From Palsa-744 sp963734815 (GTDB lineage: Bacteria > Actinomycetota > Thermoleophilia > Solirubrobacterales > Solirubrobacteraceae), in the NCBI GenBank assembly GCA_963734815.1, contig CAVTIH010000002.1:868001-932000 (forward strand): a stretch of DNA of 64,000 bases, written 5' to 3'. The translations under genes were made by a program, and so were the position numbers. How positions within the stretch are numbered: position 1 is the stretch's first letter; the number at the start of each line of letters is the position of its first letter. Of the stretch, positions 15,841-25,300 are shown in pieces. The notes beneath the pieces were generated by a model that saw nothing but the letters and a program-made list of their open reading frames with translations, ran no database searches and was not told the origin of the DNA.

Positions 15841-16576
15841 GTCCGCCGAGACGCCCGGCGGCGGGAACGCGCCCGAACGGCCCGCGACGAGTGCGCCCGG
15901 CGACGCACGCGACGGCGGGAACACGCTCGACGCCGGCAACGGCGGCACCCGCACGGCCCTGCTGATCGACTGGGGCGGCGTGCTGACGACCAACCTGTTC
16001 GCGTCCTTCCACGCCTTCTGCGTGGCCGCGGAGATCGACCCGCAGAAGCTGATGGGCCGCTTCAAAAGCGACCCGGAGGCGCGCGAGCTGCTGGTTGCCC
16101 TGGAGAAGGGCAAGCTCGACGAGCGCGCGTTCGAGCAGAAATTCGCCGCGCTGCTGGAGGTCGAGCCAGATGGGCTGGTGGATGGTCTGTTCGCGGGCGT
16201 GGGACCGGACGAGGCGATGGTGAACGCGGTGCGCATGACGCATGCCGCCGGGCTGCGCACAGCGCTGGTGTCCAACTCGTGGGGTGTGCACCGCTACCCG
16301 CACGACCTCTTCGAGGAGCTGTTCGACGGCGTGGTGATCTCCGCCGAGGAGGGCATCCGCAAGCCCTCGCGCCGAATGTACGAGCTGGGGGCAGAGCGCG
16401 CCGGCGTGGCGCCCGAGGCGTGCGTGTACGTCGACGACCTCCCCTTCAACCTCGCCCCCGCCGAGGAGCTGGGGATGGCCACCGTTCACCACACGAGCGC
16501 CGACACGACGATTCCCGAGCTCGAACGGCTGCTTGGGATCCAGCTGCGCACCACAATTGGTGTACCGCCTGCCTGA
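15833..16576 (+). CDS. HAD-superfamily hydrolase (ACAD10-type)
   Basis: A 247-residue protein with a disordered 38-residue Gly/Ala/Pro-rich leader, then ALLIDWGGVLTTNLF (motif I), TALVSNSW (motif II), GIRKPSRRMYELG (motif III Lys) and VYVDDLPFNL (motif IV). Motif I has DWGG instead of DxD, so the usual second Asp is Gly, as in the ACAD10-type HAD group. GTG 15833 overlaps the APH gene. APH and HAD domains are fused in animal ACAD10, so the pair is probably the bacterial split form acting on hydroxyacyl-CoA. Confidence 0.82.
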   Translation: MSESAETPGGGNAPERPATSAPGDARDGGNTLDAGNGGTRTALLIDWGGVLTTNLFASFHAFCVAAEIDPQKLMGRFKSDPEARELLVALEKGKLDERAFEQKFAALLEVEPDGLVDGLFAGVGPDEAMVNAVRMTHAAGLRTALVSNSWGVHRYPHDLFEELFDGVVISAEEGIRKPSRRMYELGAERAGVAPEACVYVDDLPFNLAPAEELGMATVHHTSADTTIPELERLLGIQLRTTIGVPPA

Positions 16577-16588
16577 TACACTTTCGCC

Positions 16589-16837
16589 ATGCCAGCAACC
16601 AAGCCTCGCATACAGGTGACGCTCGACTCCGAGCTGGCCGCCGCGGTCGCGGAGCTCGGCGGCGCCAAGCCACGGTCACGCGCCGTGCACGACCTCGCGC
16701 TGCGCGGCGCCGAGGCGATCCGCTCCGAGCGGGACCGCCGCCAGGAGGCAATCGAGTTTCTGCGACGACTCGATTCGGGCGAGGACGACGGATACGACTG
16801 GTCGGTGTCCGAGCGGCTCCATGCAGAACGCCGCTGA
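16589..16837 (+). CDS. VapB-like antitoxin
   Basis: An 82-residue protein: RIQVTLDSELAAAVAELGG (strand and helix of a ribbon-helix-helix fold), SRAVHDLALRGAEAI (second helix), then a charged linker and acidic tail with DDGYDWSVSERL, the toxin-binding end. It overlaps the PIN toxin gene by 17 bases. The operator is expected in the 12-base gap and the end of the HAD gene, so the pair may be partly read from the upstream operon. Confidence 0.8.
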   Translation: MPATKPRIQVTLDSELAAAVAELGGAKPRSRAVHDLALRGAEAIRSERDRRQEAIEFLRRLDSGEDDGYDWSVSERLHAERR

Positions 16838-17255
16838 GCCATACGGCTCGGGCACACCGCTCGTATTCGACACCTCCGCGTGGAATCGCCGCACCGATCC
16901 CACGGTCCTGGCCAGATGGGCGGCGACCCGCGACGCCGGCCTGCTGACCGTCTGTCCAGTGGTCGCATTGGAGCTCCTGGCGACCGCACGTAACGAGGAG
17001 AAGTTCGCCAACCTCGATCGCGCGTTGCAAGGACTCGCACAGGCACCGGTGACACGCAACGCGGGCGATGCGGCCCTCGGCGCCTCACGCGAACTGCGCG
17101 GCGAGCGACGCTTACCCGCCGCCGACTACATGATCGCCGCCGCCGCCGCTGAGCGCGGCGCGGCGGTGCTGCACTACGACAGCCACTTCGACCTGCTCTG
17201 CCGCGTACTCGGGATCGAAAGCGTGTGGATCGCCCAGCCCGGCTCGATCGACTGA
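16821..17255 (+). CDS. vapC: VapC toxin (PIN domain)
   Basis: A 144-residue PIN protein: LVFDTSAWNRR (first Asp), VCPVVALELLATARN (Glu), RLPAADYMIAAAAAERG (Asp) and VLHYDSHFDLL (Asp of the last strand). ATG 16821 overlaps the antitoxin end, as expected for coupled translation. Predicted sequence-specific RNase neutralised by the 82-residue partner. It is a different subfamily from the VapC at 11782 (FDTSAW start). Confidence 0.87.
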   Translation: MQNAAEPYGSGTPLVFDTSAWNRRTDPTVLARWAATRDAGLLTVCPVVALELLATARNEEKFANLDRALQGLAQAPVTRNAGDAALGASRELRGERRLPAADYMIAAAAAERGAAVLHYDSHFDLLCRVLGIESVWIAQPGSID

Positions 17256-17263
17256 CCCTCGGC

Positions 17264-18841
17264 TTAGTCCCGCTTGCCCCGCCCGTACAGCAGCTTCAGC
17301 GCTTTGCCCAGCCGTTTGGTGCCCCCGCGCGAGTAGGGGAAGAAGTGCAGTTCGCGCTTCAGCGCCAGCTTCGGCGTGATCAGCAGGGCCTGCTGGTTGC
17401 AGTACTTGCGGATCCCGCCCGCGCCGTGGCGCGAGCCGAGGCCGGAGGCCTTGACGCCGCCCATCGGCAGCTCCAGCGCCGCGAAGTTGATGATCGCGTC
17501 GTTGACGCACACCGCGCCCGCTTCCACGCGCCGTGCGAGCTTCTCGCCCTTGTCGGTGTCCTTGGAGAAGACCGAGCCGGCGAGGCCGTATTCGGAGTCG
17601 TTGGCGAGGCGCAGCGCCTCCTCGGCGTCGCGCACCTTCATGATCGGCAGCGTCGGGCCGAACGTCTCCTCGGTCATGCACTTCATCGAGTGGTCGACGT
17701 CGACCAGCACCGTCGGCTCGAAGTAGTGCCCGCCGTTCTGCTCGCCGCGGTGCCCACCGGTGAGCGCGCGCGCGCCCTTGGAGAGCGCGTCCTGCACGTG
17801 GTCCTCGACGAGGTCCACCTGCGGGGGGAAGGTCATCGAGCCGACCTCCACCGTGCCCGGCCCGCCACCGGGGCGGCCCTGGCGCAGCGCGCGCACCTTG
17901 TCGGTCACTTTCGCCACGAACTCGTCGTACACCGGCGCCTCCACGTAGGCGCGCTCGATCGAAATGCAGGTCTGGCCGGAGTTTTGCATCGAGTAGTAGG
18001 TGGCCACGTTGGCCGCACGCTCCAGGTCGGCGTCGGCGAGCACGATCATCGGGTCCTTGCCGCCCAGCTCCAGCGAGCAGGGGATCAGCCGCTCGGCGGC
18101 CGTCTGCGCGACTTTGCGCCCGGTGCGGGTGGAGCCGGTGAACATGATCATGTCGACCTCGTCGATCAGCGCGCGGCCGGTGTCGCCGCGGCCGGTGGCC
18201 ACCTGGAAGACGTCGGCGGGCACGCCGCACTCGAGAAAGCCCTCGGCGAGCAGCATCGAGGTCAGCGGAGTGACCTCGGAGGGCTTGAGGATCACCGAGT
18301 TGCCGGCGGCCAGCGCCGGGATGCAGTCGCCGAAGGAGTTGACCAGCGGGTAGTTCCACGGGCCGATCACGCCGATCAGCCCGAGCGGGCGGTAGCGCAG
18401 GATCAGCTTCTTGCCCTTCACGAGCATCGAGCTGGTGTGCACGCGCTCGTCGCCGAGGTACTTCTCGGCGTTCTTCGCCCAGAAGCCGAACGCGGCGCCG
18501 CCGTAGGAGATCTCCGCCAGCTGCGCATCCTCGTAGGTCTTACCGGTCTCCGAGACGATCGTGTCGATGATCCGCTCGGAGTTGTCCATCACCCACTTCT
18601 GCATCCGCCGCAGCACGCGCCCGCGGCCCTCGAAGCCGTACGCCTCCCACGTGGGCTGCGCCAGGCGCCCGCGCTTGGCCAGCTCCGCGACCGCCGCCGC
18701 GTCGAGGTCGGGGACGGTCGTGATGATCTCCCCCGTGGCCGGGTTTTCGACGGGGATCTCCGCGCCCGCCGGGGCGGCGACCGTCGTTCCGTTCGCCGCC
18801 TCGTTGTGAATCTCGATTGCGTGCTCCTCGACAGTCGCCAT
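17264..18841 (-). CDS. NAD(P)-dependent aldehyde dehydrogenase
   Basis: A 525-residue ALDH. Motifs: GPWNYPLVNS with Asn163, VILKPSEVTPL with Lys186, FTGSTRTGR (Rossmann turn), LELGGKDP with Glu258 and NSGQTCIS with catalytic Cys292. These form the complete active site of succinate-semialdehyde or broad-specificity ALDHs. ATG 18841 is chosen because GGGAGG lies 8-10 bases upstream. Longer upstream reading crosses palindromic DNA. The C-terminal 45 residues are basic. It probably oxidises a short-chain semialdehyde or aldehyde; substrate not fixed by sequence. Confidence 0.9.
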   Translation of the reverse strand: MATVEEHAIEIHNEAANGTTVAAPAGAEIPVENPATGEIITTVPDLDAAAVAELAKRGRLAQPTWEAYGFEGRGRVLRRMQKWVMDNSERIIDTIVSETGKTYEDAQLAEISYGGAAFGFWAKNAEKYLGDERVHTSSMLVKGKKLILRYRPLGLIGVIGPWNYPLVNSFGDCIPALAAGNSVILKPSEVTPLTSMLLAEGFLECGVPADVFQVATGRGDTGRALIDEVDMIMFTGSTRTGRKVAQTAAERLIPCSLELGGKDPMIVLADADLERAANVATYYSMQNSGQTCISIERAYVEAPVYDEFVAKVTDKVRALRQGRPGGGPGTVEVGSMTFPPQVDLVEDHVQDALSKGARALTGGHRGEQNGGHYFEPTVLVDVDHSMKCMTEETFGPTLPIMKVRDAEEALRLANDSEYGLAGSVFSKDTDKGEKLARRVEAGAVCVNDAIINFAALELPMGGVKASGLGSRHGAGGIRKYCNQQALLITPKLALKRELHFFPYSRGGTKRLGKALKLLYGRGKRD

Positions 18842-18930
18842 TGCGGGACCTCCCATGCTGGTTTGCGCTCGGTTACAGAGGCTACACCTCGAATGGGGTC
18901 TCGTCTGGCTCGGGAGCCAATTTCTTTGTT

Positions 18931-19000
18931 CCAGATGGCGCATGCGCCATCTGGCCGGCCGCGCATGCGCGGCCGGCGACGCCGCACATGTGCGGCGTCG
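18931..19000. repeat. Three abutting 24-bp perfect palindromes (left of Uma2 gene)
   Basis: Palindromes at 18931-18954, 18954-18977 and 18977-19000, each sharing one base with the next, so their centres (18942.5, 18965.5, 18988.5) are exactly 23 bp apart. The centres are GCATGC, GCATGC and ACATGT, while the arms differ in sequence. They lie between the start of the ALDH gene and the start of the Uma2 gene. No T-tract follows, so they are not ordinary terminators. Confidence 0.9.
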
Positions 19001-19026
19001 AAAGGTTCCGTTAAGCTGTTGCCACC

Positions 19027-19551
19027 ATGCCGACGCTCGTGCTCGATCCCCCTCCCGCCGAGATCGAGGCGCTGCTGGAGCGCCGCCGTCGCATCGGTGC
19101 CGACACCCACGATGAGATGTGGCAGGGTGTGCTGCACATGGCCCCCGCACCGCTCCGCCGGCACGCACGCCTGCAGGCCCAGCTCGCCGCCTTGCTCGAA
19201 CCGCTCGCTCGGACTCAGGACTTGGAGGTCGTGACCGACTTCAACCTCGGCGTAAGCGACGACTACCGCGTGCCCGACGGAGGGTTGCTGGCGCCGGGAC
19301 CCGACGAGCTGTATATGTCCACCGCCGCACTGGTGATCGAGGTGCTCTCCCCCGGCGACGAGAGCTGGAAGAAGCTGCCCTTCTATGCCGCCCACGGCGT
19401 GGAGGAGGTGCTGATCGTCGACCCGCAGGAGCGCGCCGTGCACTGGCTGGCCCTCGACGGCGGCTCCTACCAGCCGATCGAGCGCAGCACGCTGATCGAG
19501 CTGGGCCGCGGCGAGCTCGCCGAGCAGCTCGACTGGCCGGCTGGCGCGTAG
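19027..19551 (+). CDS. Uma2-family PD-(D/E)XK nuclease-like protein
   Basis: A 174-residue protein of the Uma2 (DUF820) family, with a restriction-endonuclease-like fold. Motifs: DYRVPDGGLL (first acidic residue), ALVIEVLSPGDESWKKLPFY (E-x-x then the S-P-G-D and K core) and VEEVLIVDP. The catalytic set appears complete. The function of this family is poorly known. It is a one-gene unit tightly bracketed by three palindromes on each side, suggesting that gene and palindromes move or act together. Confidence 0.85.
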   Translation: MPTLVLDPPPAEIEALLERRRRIGADTHDEMWQGVLHMAPAPLRRHARLQAQLAALLEPLARTQDLEVVTDFNLGVSDDYRVPDGGLLAPGPDELYMSTAALVIEVLSPGDESWKKLPFYAAHGVEEVLIVDPQERAVHWLALDGGSYQPIERSTLIELGRGELAEQLDWPAGA

Positions 19552-19559
19552 CGCCGCTA

Positions 19560-19627
19560 CACGGCCGCATGCGGCTGTGCCGACCCCGGCACATGTGCCG
19601 GGGTCCCGCCAGCGCATGCGCTGGCGG
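19560..19627. repeat. Three abutting palindromes (right of Uma2 gene)
   Basis: Palindromes at 19560-19579 (20 bp, one G-T mismatch pair), 19582-19605 (24 bp, perfect) and 19606-19627 (22 bp, perfect). The centres are 24 and 23 bp apart, with cores GCATGC, ACATGT and GCATGC. This mirrors the left cluster in number, spacing and core but not in arm sequence. The last one overlaps the end region of the cyclophilin gene. Confidence 0.88.
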
Positions 19628-19628
19628 C

Positions 19629-20087
19629 CTACTCCGACAGCTCGATCGAGGCGATTCCGACCGGCTCCACCGGGCGGTCGGAGCCGTCGGTGGCGACGCC
19701 CTCCAGGCGATCCACCACATCCATGCCGTCGGTGACCTCGCCAAACACGGTGTGCTTGCCGTCCAGCCATGACGCCTTCTTCGCGGTCACGATGAAGAAC
19801 TGCGAGCCGTTGGTGTTGGGGCCGGCGTTGGCCATCGCCAGCGCGCCGCGCACGATCTTGTGGGGGTTGATCTCGTCCTCGAAGGTGTACCCCGGGCCGC
19901 CGGTGCCGGTCCCCTGCGGGCAGCCGCCCTGGATCATGAACTCCTTGATGATCCGGTGGAAGTTCAGCCCGTCGTAGAAGCCCTCGGAGGCCAGCTTGCG
20001 GAAGTTCTCGACCGTTTTCGGGGCATCCTCATCGAACAGCTCGAAGACGATCGTGCCCTCTGTGGTTTGCATCGTTGCGGTGGACAT
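19629..20087 (-). CDS. Cyclophilin-type peptidyl-prolyl isomerase
   Basis: A 152-residue cytosolic cyclophilin. Motifs: GLNFHRIIKEFMIQGG with the catalytic Arg, FEDEINPH, ALAMANAGPNTNGSQFFI (substrate pocket) and LDGKHTVFGEV. No signal peptide. ATG 20087 follows an AGAGGAG site at 9 bases; an ATG at 20072 is also in frame. It catalyses cis-trans isomerisation of Xaa-Pro bonds in protein folding. Confidence 0.93.
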   Translation of the reverse strand: MSTATMQTTEGTIVFELFDEDAPKTVENFRKLASEGFYDGLNFHRIIKEFMIQGGCPQGTGTGGPGYTFEDEINPHKIVRGALAMANAGPNTNGSQFFIVTAKKASWLDGKHTVFGEVTDGMDVVDRLEGVATDGSDRPVEPVGIASIELSE

Positions 20088-20361
20088 CTCTGCGGCTCCT
20101 CTGTCGGCGCTCAGCGTGAGCGGCGCACGATAGCGGCGCGAAGGCAGACGGGCCCAGCGGGCGGGCGCGTAGGTCCCGCAACGCTCCCGGGTTAGAGACA
20201 GTGCGCTATCGCCGCCAGCCATCCGCCGGCGGCGGAATCCTGTGCACTGGCGCTCCCAGCGCTCACCGCGTAGTTTGTACGCTGAGTCGATTACTCCGGC
20301 CCCGGGTACGGCGTCGGGCGGCTCTTTAGGCTGGATACATGAATCCGAATCGTCCCGTGAC

Positions 20362-22323
20362 TTGACAAGCCGGGGGGGATGTCGCCGTGGTGGGCAAGCC
20401 ACTGCCGGCCCCCGCAGGACGCTGGCCTCGATCGTGGTGCTGGTGACGCTGGTGCTGGTGACGCTGGTGCTGGTGATGGCCACTGGAACGCAGGTCCACA
20501 CCGACGCCGGCGCAGGCGCCGTCACGTCCCGCCCATGCCCCGGCGCAACGCCGTGCCCGTACTCGACAGTGGCAACGATCGGCCGCCGCGCCGAGGGCGT
20601 GCTGCGGGTGCCCGAGGCGATCGCGCTCGGGCCATATGGGAGCGTATACGTGGCCGACCAGTTCAGCCATGTCGTGCAGCGCTTCTCCACCACCGGCAGC
20701 TTCGAGGGCGAGTGGGGCTCCTACGGGGACGAGCCGGGCCAGTTCGGCGCGATCGGTGCGCTGGCGGTCGCGGGGCAGGGCGACGTGTACGCGGTGGACA
20801 GCAGCCACAACCGCATTGAGGAGTTCGACGCGCGCGGCGACTTCATCCGCGCCTGGGGCAGGCGCGGCACGCGGCTTGGCGAGTTCGACTTCGGCGGCGG
20901 CGGCGGCCCTGACAAGCCGCCGGGCGGCGGGATCGCAGTGGCGGGCTCGCGGGTGTACGTCGCCGACACCAACAACGACCGCATCGAGCGCTTCTCGCTC
21001 ACCGGCACAGGCGCCGTGGCGTTCACGCGCGCGGGTGGCAGCCATGCGCATTTCGCCGGCCCCCGAGGGGTGGTGGTAAGCGACGACACGCTCTACGTCG
21101 CCGACCTCGGACATGGCCGTGTCGTGGCGCTCGGACTCCACGGCCGCTTCATCGGCCAGAGCCGGCGGCGAGGTCCCCGCGAGCAGCGTCTGAACGACCC
21201 GTACGGGCTGGCGGCACACGCTGGGAACGTGTACGTCGCCGATGACAACAACGGCCGTGTCGTGGCGCTCAACCGCCAGCTCCGGTACGTCCGCGTTTAC
21301 ACAGGCCGGGGAGCCGACCGCGTGAGCAAGTGGCTGCGCGACGTGGCGGTCGCCGCCGACGGGAGGGTGTACATCGCCGACTCGGCCCACGGGCGAGTCG
21401 TGGTGCTCGCCCGCGACGGCGCGCCGCTCCGCACCTGGGGCGTCATCGGCACCAGACGCGGAGAGATGACCCTGCCGCTGGCCGTCGCCGCCGGCCGCCA
21501 CGGCGACGTGCTGGTGGTGGCCACCTACGGGATCGACAGCCCGATCTACCGCTACGGCCCCGCGCTCGGCTATCGCGGCAGCTGGATGGACGGCGGCGGG
21601 GTAGCGGTCGGCCACCACTGGTTTGCGCCCACCGCCGCCGACATCGGCCCCGACGGCAGCCTGTGGGTGACCGACCGCGACAACGACGTGATCCGCCACC
21701 TGAGCCCCGATGGGACCTTCCTCGGCACGCTCGGGAGTGTGGGCCCCGACCCGCTGGCATACCCCGAAGGGGTCGCGGTCGGCCCCACCGGGGAGATCTA
21801 CGTCGCCGACACCCAGCACAACCGCATCGTGCGCTTAGCGCCCGACGGCAGCGTGCTGGGGAGCTTCGGCCAACGAGGGCCGCGCGCGCAGCGGCTGCGC
21901 CAGCCAACCGCCCTCGCAGTCACGCCAGACGGCGAGGTGTACGTCGCCGACAGCGCCCACAACCGGATCGCGGTGTTCGACGCCGGCGGCAGGCTCGTGG
22001 CCTCGTGGGGCAGCCCGGGCAACGCACCCGGCCACTTCGAGGACCCCGCCGGCATCGCGGTCGGCCCACACGGCCGCGTATTCGTGTCCGATCGCGGCAA
22101 CGACCGCGTGCAGGTGTTCACAGCGCGCGGCCACTTCCTCACGCAGTGGGGCGCGCCCGGAGTCGGGGCCGGAGATCTGAGCCGGCCGGGCGGCCTGACG
22201 ATCGACTGCCGCGGCAATCTGCTCGTCGCCGACACGCAGAACAACCGCGTCGAGGTCTTCCGGGGGGTTGCCGCGGCCGTTGGTTGTGGCGGTCCGCCGT
22301 CCAGCAAAGCCCGTGCTGAGTAG
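20362..22323 (+). CDS. Exported NHL-repeat protein
   Basis: About 653 residues if the in-frame TTG 20362 is used; an ATG at 20242 would add 40 unlikely residues. An Arg-rich N-terminus and hydrophobic stretch VVLVTLVLVTLVLVMATG form a signal anchor, partly encoded by tandem 15-bp repeats. The rest is about a dozen NHL blades: YVADTNNDRIERFS, VYVADDNNGRVVAL, YVADTQHNRIVRLAPDG, VFVSDRGNDRVQVF. This predicts two six-bladed propellers exposed outside the membrane. It is convergent with the module 2 operon, with only four bases between stop codons. Ligand unknown. Confidence 0.8.
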   Translation: MTSRGGCRRGGQATAGPRRTLASIVVLVTLVLVTLVLVMATGTQVHTDAGAGAVTSRPCPGATPCPYSTVATIGRRAEGVLRVPEAIALGPYGSVYVADQFSHVVQRFSTTGSFEGEWGSYGDEPGQFGAIGALAVAGQGDVYAVDSSHNRIEEFDARGDFIRAWGRRGTRLGEFDFGGGGGPDKPPGGGIAVAGSRVYVADTNNDRIERFSLTGTGAVAFTRAGGSHAHFAGPRGVVVSDDTLYVADLGHGRVVALGLHGRFIGQSRRRGPREQRLNDPYGLAAHAGNVYVADDNNGRVVALNRQLRYVRVYTGRGADRVSKWLRDVAVAADGRVYIADSAHGRVVVLARDGAPLRTWGVIGTRRGEMTLPLAVAAGRHGDVLVVATYGIDSPIYRYGPALGYRGSWMDGGGVAVGHHWFAPTAADIGPDGSLWVTDRDNDVIRHLSPDGTFLGTLGSVGPDPLAYPEGVAVGPTGEIYVADTQHNRIVRLAPDGSVLGSFGQRGPRAQRLRQPTALAVTPDGEVYVADSAHNRIAVFDAGGRLVASWGSPGNAPGHFEDPAGIAVGPHGRVFVSDRGNDRVQVFTARGHFLTQWGAPGVGAGDLSRPGGLTIDCRGNLLVADTQNNRVEVFRGVAAAVGCGGPPSSKARAE

Positions 22324-22327
22324 TCGT

Positions 22328-25300
22328 TCACCTCCCGCCGTGGTTCTTGGTCTTGCGGTGCTTGGTCTTCTTGCGTCGATGGTGCGCTTTCTTCTTCGCG
22401 GCCTGCTTGTGCTTGGGGCAGCCGGTGACCGCGATCTTGGTGGTCTGCTTGAGCTCGGCGCCGTTCTGCGCGATGAATTCGGTGGGTATCGTGAGCTTCT
22501 TGGCGGCGCAGAGGTTCCCGAGGGCTGTGAGTGCGCTGTAGGGGCCCGCGGGGAGCGTCAGTTCGAAGCTTGTGACGGGCTGGTCGGGGACGGTCTTGAA
22601 CGTGCTGCTGGTGACCCCGGCTTTGCTGATGAACGTGTCGCCGACCAAGTCGATCGTGACGCCGTAACCCTGCAGCACCAAGATCAGGTTCGGGAACGCT
22701 TCGCCGCCGTTTGAGACGAAGTACGCCGGCCCTTCCAGCGGGACGGGCACCAGGGGCGTGATCGCCTTGGCGTGGCCGACGATCGAGGCCGCCGGGCAGC
22801 CCGCCGGGTTCGCATCGAACCGCGCAGCGGTGCATGCTTTCTGCAAGGTCGTCAACCGCGACGGCAGTTGCTTGGGCAGTTCGACTTTGACCTGCTTGAT
22901 GTTCGCCTGGCTGCCAAACGGAGCGCTCGGGTAGGTCAGCTTCGCGGTCAAGCTCGCGCCGTCGGCACGGCTGGTCTTCGCGGACGTCGAGACCGCGAAT
23001 TTTGGTTCGAACTTCAACGCCGCGCAGTTGGTGACCTGGAAAGGCGTTGAGATCGTGCTCGTGCCGCCTTCGCTCAACTGCACCGTGCCGGTCAGCGCCA
23101 TCTTCGAGCAGTTCGTCGGGTTGAACTGGAAGTTCCCACGGGTGGTCGTGGCGTTGACGTGCTGGATTTCCAGGGGGATCCCTTCGATGCTCGTCGGGAT
23201 CGAGTCCGGTGTGCCGGGTGGGTTGGAGGTGATCGTGATTGCGGAGGTGATCGGGTTCAGTTCGATCTTGCCCCTGACAACCACGCAGTCGCACGCGGGA
23301 TGGTTGTTCTTCGTGTTCGCGAGGTCGAACGGGCCGGCCTTCGCGGGCACCTCGAACGTGATCCCGAACGGTGCGCACCCCGCCTCACCGACCGTGCAGC
23401 TGCCGCGGCCGTTGTAGGGGCCGGTGAGATAGAACCTCCCGCCGGTGACCGTAAACGGGTCATTGCCGACCCCAACACCGATCGTCGCTTCGCCGATCTT
23501 GCTGGTTTCCCCGCACAACCCTTCACTGGCCTGCGGTTCGGGGCACAGTTCGACACCCGTCAACACACCCGACAGACCCGGCGGTAGTTTCGCTTCCAGC
23601 GACTTCAGGTTCTGTTCGCCGTCTTTGCGGTTCACCGTCACCGTCAACGGCGAGAACGCACCCGCCTGGATGTTCGTCGCACCCGCATTCACAGACGGGT
23701 TGAACGGCAAGGTCGCACCGGGACACGGGCCGCCGTTCGGACCGCGTTCGATCTTGAACGACGATTCCGCCGTCACAGGACCATTCCCGTCCCACGGCGT
23801 GAACACAGCGGTCGTGGTATAGGTCCCACACCGCGACGGTGTGGACAACGGGGCGCGTTCGCCGCCGAAGAAGTGCAGTTCGAGATTTTCAAACGGAAGG
23901 TCCGGGGTGTTCTTGAACGTCGTGACGATCTGCCCAGTCTGCGGGTTCAGCGACACTTCGCCCGCGAGCTTGACCAGGCTCCCCGAATAGGGGTCTTCCA
24001 CGATGATGTACATCGCTACCACGCTCCCGAACGGGTTGTTGTCCTGCGCCGCCAGATACACCGCGCCTTCCAGTTCGTGTTCCAACAGCGGCGTCTTGAT
24101 CTTCACCGTCCCGACCTTCGACCCGTTCGGGCAGAAGTTCGCGCCCGGCGCAAGCGGGCTCGCCATACTAGGCGTGAAGGTGTTCCAGTTCACGCCCGGT
24201 TCGTATTCGCTGTTCAGTTCTTCCTGGCCCTTGTAACCAATCTGATCGCCGGGGCTGCCAGACGCACCCGCCGCGAGCGCTGCCGGTTCGGACGTGCACG
24301 CTTCAAGGCCCCCGCCACCCGACGGGTTGATCGCCACACCTTCCGGCAACGCCACGGTCGTATCCCGCAGCGACGACTCCGCCAAGCCGCTTGGGTTCAA
24401 CGCGGCGGTCTGTGGGACATGAACATTCACCGTCAACCCCGAGGACGTGCTGGCGTTGCTGCTGTCCGGCGCGACGCTGATTTCCGGCAGGAACTTGAGC
24501 TTGGAGCAGCCCGTCAGCGAGACGGGCGTGCCCGCGCCGTTGTGCGTGACCGTGCTCGCCTTCACCCACTGCCCCGGCTTTCCCCACGACTGGACTGCCA
24601 TCGTCGAGCGCAGGGGACCATGGCAGCCGGTCGGCATCGTCAGGAAGGCCTTGCCACTGCCCAGTTCCCTTTCGTATTCGCCCTGGCCTACCTGGGCGGT
24701 TTCTGTGCACCGCGATTCTAGGTATTTACCGGTCCCCTTTGGTACTGCTTTACAGGGGGCCAGAACACCATAGCTCACCAGCCTGCTCTTGATGACGGGT
24801 GCTGCCCCTGGCGCTTCCGTCACTGTCGCCTGCACAGGGTAGTCGCCGCCGGCGGCCACACCGGTGTTGATATACAGCAGCGGTATGTAGAAATCGGTGC
24901 CGAGCTGCAAAGCCACACCGCGTGTGGGCGACATCGCGAAGAGGTAGTCGCTGAGGCTCGTTAAACGAGTCGCGTTCAGCGACCAGCTCAGGTGCAATTC
25001 GCCGACGACCGATTCGGTGGGACAAAGGGATTCCAAAGCTATACCACGCAGCTGTTCTCCGGTGCACTTCTTGGAGGTCGCGTTGGGGTCTCCGATGAAG
25101 CCGGGGGGCAGATCGACCGTGACATCCCGCAAGACGCCGTCGGGCAGGCGAATATAGGGCGAGTCAGCGTTCGATTCCGTGCGCGCGAAGTGCGAGTTCA
25201 GTTCAAAGAGGTCGACGAACTGGTACGGGTGCGAGCCCGCCTGCGTATCGGGCGTGCCGTTTTCGTTGATGAAGCTGACTTCAAAGTTCTTGATGCCGAA

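Noticed and set aside
18931..19000. Ordinary rho-independent terminator for the ALDH gene
   Set aside because: It lies at the 5' side of that gene, has no T tract and forms a phased array.
17225..19234. A 669-codon plus-strand frame across the aldehyde dehydrogenase
   Set aside because: Antisense to a complete ALDH with all catalytic motifs; the high-GC code leaves the opposite frame open.
20242..20361. N-terminal extension of the NHL protein from ATG 20242
   Set aside because: The 40 extra residues precede a good signal anchor and look random; the TTG at 20362 gives a normal exported N-terminus.
21798..23378. A 526-codon minus-strand frame linking the NHL gene and the giant protein
   Set aside because: Runs antisense to one and out of frame in the other; no signal peptide or motif.
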